64,000 nt of DNA from assembly GCA_024449915.1 (NCBI GenBank), contig JAMZAV010000438.1, positions 1 to 64,000 on the forward strand, in the 5' to 3' direction. The translations under genes were made by a program, and so were the position numbers. The notes under the pieces are model-generated. The model was not told the origin of the DNA and ran no database searches. It saw nothing but the letters and a program-made list of their open reading frames with translations. Positions 59,501 to 64,000 of the stretch are shown piece after piece. Positions within the stretch are counted from its first letter, which is position 1. Each line of letters starts with the position of its first letter. The DNA is from Sweltsa coloradensis (taxonomy: Eukaryota; Arthropoda; Insecta; Plecoptera; Chloroperlidae).

Positions 59501-59751
59501 TTGACATCATGTATGATGTTAGGTCTTGCAATCAAATTATAAAATGAAGATTAATTTGCATTAAAAAAATATTTTAAAATATATTTTTATGTGTGACTTT
59601 GGACACCCCTACCGTCTAAACGCCCAGCTGCCAATTGGCAAACAGGCAGAAATGGAAAGAACGATTAATTTCCTTTAAGAAAAAATATGGTAGCATTAGT
59701 TCGAGGGGGGGGGGGGGGGGGAGGGGGGGTTAAGAGCCACCTAATGGTCTA
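56562..59751. mobile_element. 3.2-kb element with inverted ends and repeated subterminal modules
   Basis: The left end TAGACCATTAGTCTC and right end (reverse) TAGACCATTAGGTGG are followed on both sides by a C or G run, CTCGAACTAAT, a 'tgtttgcca(c/a)ttggcag' block, GGGCGTTT and GGGGTGTCCAAAGT. The end module recurs inside at 57366-57500 (forward) and at about 58960-59140 and 59270-59470 (reverse). No transposase is recognisable in the short frames, so it is non-autonomous or gutted. Confidence 0.6.
58432..58484. repeat. Short hairpin
   Basis: AAGTAAATCAAGG and CCTTGATTTACTT are perfect inverted copies around a 25-base loop, inside the 3.2-kb element. Confidence 0.5.
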
Positions 59752-60224
59752 ATAGCTTGGAACTTTCTCTGCAACGAATTGTATTTCGGTTATGTTTTTT
59801 TTAAATTGTATATGTATGCCAATTGTATTTCCATACAGTAAAATTATGAATGAATAACACAATATTAATTACCGTACTAGAGTGTCTACTTCGAAATCGT
59901 GCTTCCTGCCCTCATGGAACCAACTATATAGTATTGCAATGGCACTACCGGACGCATTCCCCACTAAACGCTAGCATTACTGCGGTGGCTATGTCGGTTT
60001 ATCCTACAAGCTCCCTGACTATTATTGTTATTAATATTAATAGATGCGTTCTATATTCTATGCGATCAAACACAAACACAATCTAGGTATCCCTCTTCAA
60101 CGAGCAGGCTTTGTTTCAGTTGATTTCTATATACAATATCAATTTGCAGAATTAAAAATAAATTCACATGTTTGTTTTTTTCTACTTGCTGATATATAAT
60201 TAATTTAAGATAACAGGACTGCTG

Positions 60225-61440
60225 ACAATGCATGTTTAAAACAGTACAAACTTTACATTGGAATGTACCACAAGGGTCAATTCTTGGGCCCTTTATTTTT
60301 CATTGTCTTTATCAATGATCTAACTGAAAGTATAGATGATGCTGAACTTTTTGCTGACGATTTTTCCCCAGTCATAAGGCTGATGAAAGCAAAGCTCTTC
60401 GGGATAAATCAGAAGAAAGACTAAATGAATCAAATGGGTGGTTTACAGCTAACAAACTTATTTTAAACTCCAAAAAAACTAAATATATCCAATTCCACTC
60501 AATTCAGAGATTAAATCTTTAAATAAATACCATACCTAACTTATTTTTCAGATAATTCAAAAATAACACAAGTTTCATCAAAAGTATTTTCTAGGCTTAA
60601 CAATAGACCAACATCTAACATGGCACGATCATATCAATACATTAATACCAAAACTTAATTCGTCTTGTTATGCTATAAGGACCATCAAGCAGATAAGTAA
60701 CATCCCACAGCCAAAATATGCTACTATTCATTATTTGAGTCATATATAAGCTACGGAATTGAATTTTGGGGTATATCGACCCACATTCATAAAGTTTTAT
60801 TATACAAAAAAAAGCAAATTAGAGCAATTTGTTCCCTTGATCCCACAGAACACTGTAAAACCCTTTTTTTTTACGCCACAAAATCCTTACCATTTCATGT
60901 TTATACATTTTCAAATCAATATTAGTAATTAAAAAAATATACACACCTACTCGTAATGCAAATGTCCATGATCATGACACACGTAAAAAAAATCACCTAC
61001 AGCTAAACTCATATCACACAAAACTTGGACAAGTAAACTCAAACTACTTACATAAATCTCTTTTTAACCATCTTCCAGAATCCATTAAAAACATTTCAAG
61101 CTATGACCGTTTCAAACATGAAGTAAAACAAATTTTAATTCTAAAAGCCTACTATTATCTTATTGATTACTTAAATGATACACTCACAGAAATTCCTGTT
61201 GTCACTTGATATTATTGATTAACTATAGTATAATGAAATGAACCTTATTTTATTACTTTTCAATAATTATAATTATTTACAATGTATTTCATATTATTTG
61301 TCAATTTCTCATTATATTAGTATTTGTAACATTTTTTTTTTATTTAGCTAAAGGACACATACACTAAAAATTGTGTTGTTGTTACATAAAATGTACAATT
61401 TGTCCTAATAAAAAATTGAAAATTGAAATTGAAAACTTAT
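60225..61440 (+). pseudogene. Decayed non-LTR retrotransposon, reverse-transcriptase 3' part
   Basis: PQGSILG (60270-60290), then after a one-base shift GPLFFIVFINDLTE and AELFADDFS carry reverse-transcriptase motifs, including the A-D-D catalytic box. Further on come FTANKLILNSKKTKYIQF, LGLTIDQHLTWHDHI, YGIEFWG and a C-terminal LHKSLFNHLPESIKN, the order seen in CR1/jockey-type LINEs. Several frameshifts and stops make it inactive. The 5' half and endonuclease are missing, as in 5'-truncated insertions. It ends in an AATTGAAA-type tail (61405-61435), supporting the 3' end. Confidence 0.75.
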
Positions 61441-61449
61441 TGTACTGTT

Positions 61450-62790
61450 ACTCGTTTGATGACACAATTATAAACGTAGAGTTAAAATACGTCTACTTTC
61501 CAGCCGATCATTAAAAACCCCATAGGGCATGTCAACACATTAGTAGAACGAGTGATTACAGCCCCATTGGTTGATCATTTCATTTTATCTTTTGAATAAA
61601 CAGCTATAGAGTATAATGTGTTATCACATCGCTAAATCTTAAACCCATCATATGGGACAATTTGCTGCCACTTAAACAAACTTCCCTTGGGATGACGTAT
61701 CAGTGACTAGAATCACGTGCAAGCTGTGACCCCCCTCCCTCCTGACCCTTGGTCCCCCCCCCCCCCCACCCTCGCCGAGAACCGCGTAATAGGATAGTAG
61801 CAGGCTTATGAGATTAAGCCAAGCGTGATTAATAGATTCAGGGAGCTAAGCTTCGTATCAGACGGCAAACTAAAGTCACTTGCTTTTATAGGTTATACAT
61901 CAGGTGGCTCACTTTACCGGGTGGCTCTGTCAACATGTCACAATAATAACAACGCCAGATATTATAAGCTCGTGTGTGACATAACAAGCGCTGACTTAAT
62001 CTGTGGTATTGTAATTACTTACCATGAAGAAATTCATTTTCCATAGCAGGATATAATATTAACATTTTGTTATTTGTAATTTTTTATTTGTGTTCTTTAA
62101 TCTTAATTATAACGTTTAAAAAAGCATGTATATAGGTACGACCTCTTAGGATATTTGTAAATCCCAAAACAATCATGTATTTTTTAATCGTATTGACAAA
62201 ATGCAGAAAGCAATTTTTTTTTAGAATCGCCACGTTTCTAATTTTCCAAGCGTTTCATGAAACCTTAAATTTTGTGTTTCGACACAATTCTCTATAACTA
62301 ACTATAGAAAGCAATTTTAAGATTGTTTTCTGGTTTACTATTACCCATGCCGCGCAGAGTTGGCACTAAAATATAACGCTAGGAACCAGTTTTTACCTGG
62401 CTTGATAATACACGCGTTTCATTTTAATGTTACTTTTGGTGGAGGCGCCGGGTCAGATGAAATCTATTGGCCGTGCATTCAGACGAGTTTATTTATTTTT
62501 ACTTTGTTTTCCTTTGTGGTTTATAAAATGATTTGCAAATTATATTTTAGAAATTTAAGTAAACGATCATTCGAAAATATTTGTATTTTAATGATTAAAC
62601 TAGGCCGATGCATATTATTTGATATTTTGAAAGTGTTATGATTTATTCAGTGTAAGGCATACATGCCTAAAAGTGAACGCATTTATTTTACTATCCTTGG
62701 TGATCTTTCGATCCTGATTGATTGAAACTGAAGAAAAAATAAATTGTCAACTTATACAAATTTTCAACTTTTTGTTTTGATAGAGTTGAG
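61450..62790. other. No gene recognised
   Basis: Contains a C-run-rich patch at 61730-61780 and the GGTGGAGGCGCCGGGT repeat word near 62440. The 93-codon frame at 62360-62641 covers that repeat and is hydrophobic without a family match. Confidence 0.35.
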
Positions 62791-62809
62791 CTCATTTTCG
62801 AGATATCTC

Positions 62810-63140
62810 AATTATCTACACCACGACATTTTCGAGCGGTGTGCTGCCTCGGTAGCCGTCACTCTATAGAAATTATAAACGTGCCACCCGATGTTTGCCG
62901 AGGTCACGTCTGTCCGTGGAGTTAGTTGTAGGGAGAGTATTATGATGTTGTACGTGTCGGCCGCCGCTCCTGGGGAATTAAAGTAAAGGGGTAGCTGCTG
63001 CACAAGTTGGCCAAACAGTGGATATTGCGATATGCAAAGTGGAAGGCAGGTGCTGTTCTCAACGGGAGAGAGACAAAGCCTTCCTTAGTCTCTCAGCCTC
63101 GGCCGATAGACTAGAGCCAGGTGAAGCCGTTCGAAATTGT
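62810..63140. other. GC- and CpG-richer island, unassigned
   Basis: Base composition rises well above the surroundings (ggccgccgctcctgggg, cctcggccgatagac). A 63-codon minus-strand frame (62812-63003) is open, but I do not recognise it. It may be a promoter, an exon or an old repeat. Confidence 0.25.
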
Positions 63141-63149
63141 TCCAGAGTT

Positions 63150-64000
63150 TCGAATCTATTTGAAAATTCCTAATAATATTGGAGCGTGTCTAAATCAATG
63201 TGGGTTAAAACGCATCAGAAATGAATATATACTGCAATCTGGAGTTAGTTCTTGGAAAATGAACATTTCATATTTTATTTAGAATGCCATACTATTTAAT
63301 TTTCAAAAAACTGTTTCAATAGAAATTTTGGGTTAATAAATAACAAAAGTTCTGAAACTATTTTGCGTCTCTCATCGTTATATATAATTTTAAAATATGT
63401 TTTAATGTAGGGGAAGGGCGACGAGATAGCAATTGTAATCAGATACTATTTATTCTCCTTTATACTCATGGGTTTAACGAATCAATGCTGATTAGATCCC
63501 ACTCTAATAGATCATTGTAAAAATCTGGATGAAATCTAGATTGTGCTATAATGAAAACGCTTACATGCAGTCATAACCCTATAATTGTTTGGCTTCTTGG
63601 TTAAAGATAGTTGACATATTATTGGTTAGAATGATTATGATGTTTATCAATCTTGTAATTTAATTTTACTTATTAAAAACATGTAACCTTGGCAGTGTAC
63701 CATTCAAAGTTGAAAACTGCGTATGGTATGACTAACAATGAGCGTTGGAGAGTAATTCTATTTTGCTGGTATAATACTAGATTTCGATAATATCGTGCTG
63801 TATTATGTTTTAAAGAGATAAAAATGTGTGACATAACACATTCAGACTTCTGAGATATGAACACTAAATGTTTCCATCATTGGCATACGACACGTGTGTT
63901 AAATTGTTGTTCTTCGCCTATTAGCTTGAAACACGTGAATCTTTGTTTTGTAAACTCGACCATTTCGCTTAGATGGTTCACGCCAGCTGATGGCTTCACG
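63150..64000. other. No gene recognised
   Basis: AT-rich sequence to the end of the window without recognisable features. Confidence 0.35.

Noticed and set aside
62360..62641. 93-codon plus-strand frame
   Set aside because: It starts in a dispersed repeat word (GGTGGAGGCGCCGGGT) and continues into AT-rich sequence without known motifs.

Overview
The window looks like AT-rich, intron- and repeat-dense nuclear DNA of a metazoan, most likely a marine invertebrate. The evidence is a spliced mitochondrial-type gene with GT-AG introns, tRNA- and 5S-derived SINEs, a Penelope-like retroelement, a decayed non-LTR retrotransposon, many MITE/foldback DNA elements and microsatellites. There are no operons or bacterial-style gene packing. 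The palindrome TAGGCCTA recurs throughout. I cannot fix the phylum from sequence alone; an echinoderm or other non-vertebrate deuterostome is a guess.

Only one protein-coding gene can be supported with confidence: a mitochondrial ribosome recycling factor (MRRF) gene on the + strand. It has three coding exons at 26279-26928, 27569-27725 and 35889-35969, and a poly(A) signal near 36137. The junctions keep the frame and give a 295-residue product with an N-terminal mitochondrial presequence. Its 8.2-kb second intron is a landing pad for SINEs, Helitron-like elements and tandem duplications.

Layout. 1-1000: nothing recognised. 1000-9790: a diverged satellite of about 105-117 bp, repeatedly interrupted by nested elements (a TTAA-bounded foldback, a hAT-like MITE with a perfect 8-bp target duplication, Helitron-like elements). 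11130-14100: a triplicated cassette with splice-site-bounded, exon-like blocks on the minus strand, split by a 1.3-kb element carrying nine GGTAACGGAATTAC motifs. 15200-17200: foldback elements. 18200-25150: Helitron-like elements, some tandemly amplified, plus a stretch that looks like poor consensus sequence. 26279-36160: MRRF. 36300-38900: two hAT-like elements and a palindrome. 42000-45930: the most unusual region, a chain of palindromes set in (AT)n tracts. It includes a 1.85-kb palindrome holding three tRNA-like units and a 5'-truncated Penelope-like element (GIY-YIG endonuclease end only) between 217-bp inverted arms that carry hammerhead-ribozyme-like motifs. 46000-64000: mostly unannotated DNA with SINEs, a 3.2-kb inverted-repeat element (56562-59751) and a decayed reverse-transcriptase fragment (60225-61440).

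The main second-look items are the hammerhead-like palindromes, the minus-strand repeated exon cassette, the coding-like peptide conserved across diverged Helitron-like elements, and the motif-studded element at 11580-12875.
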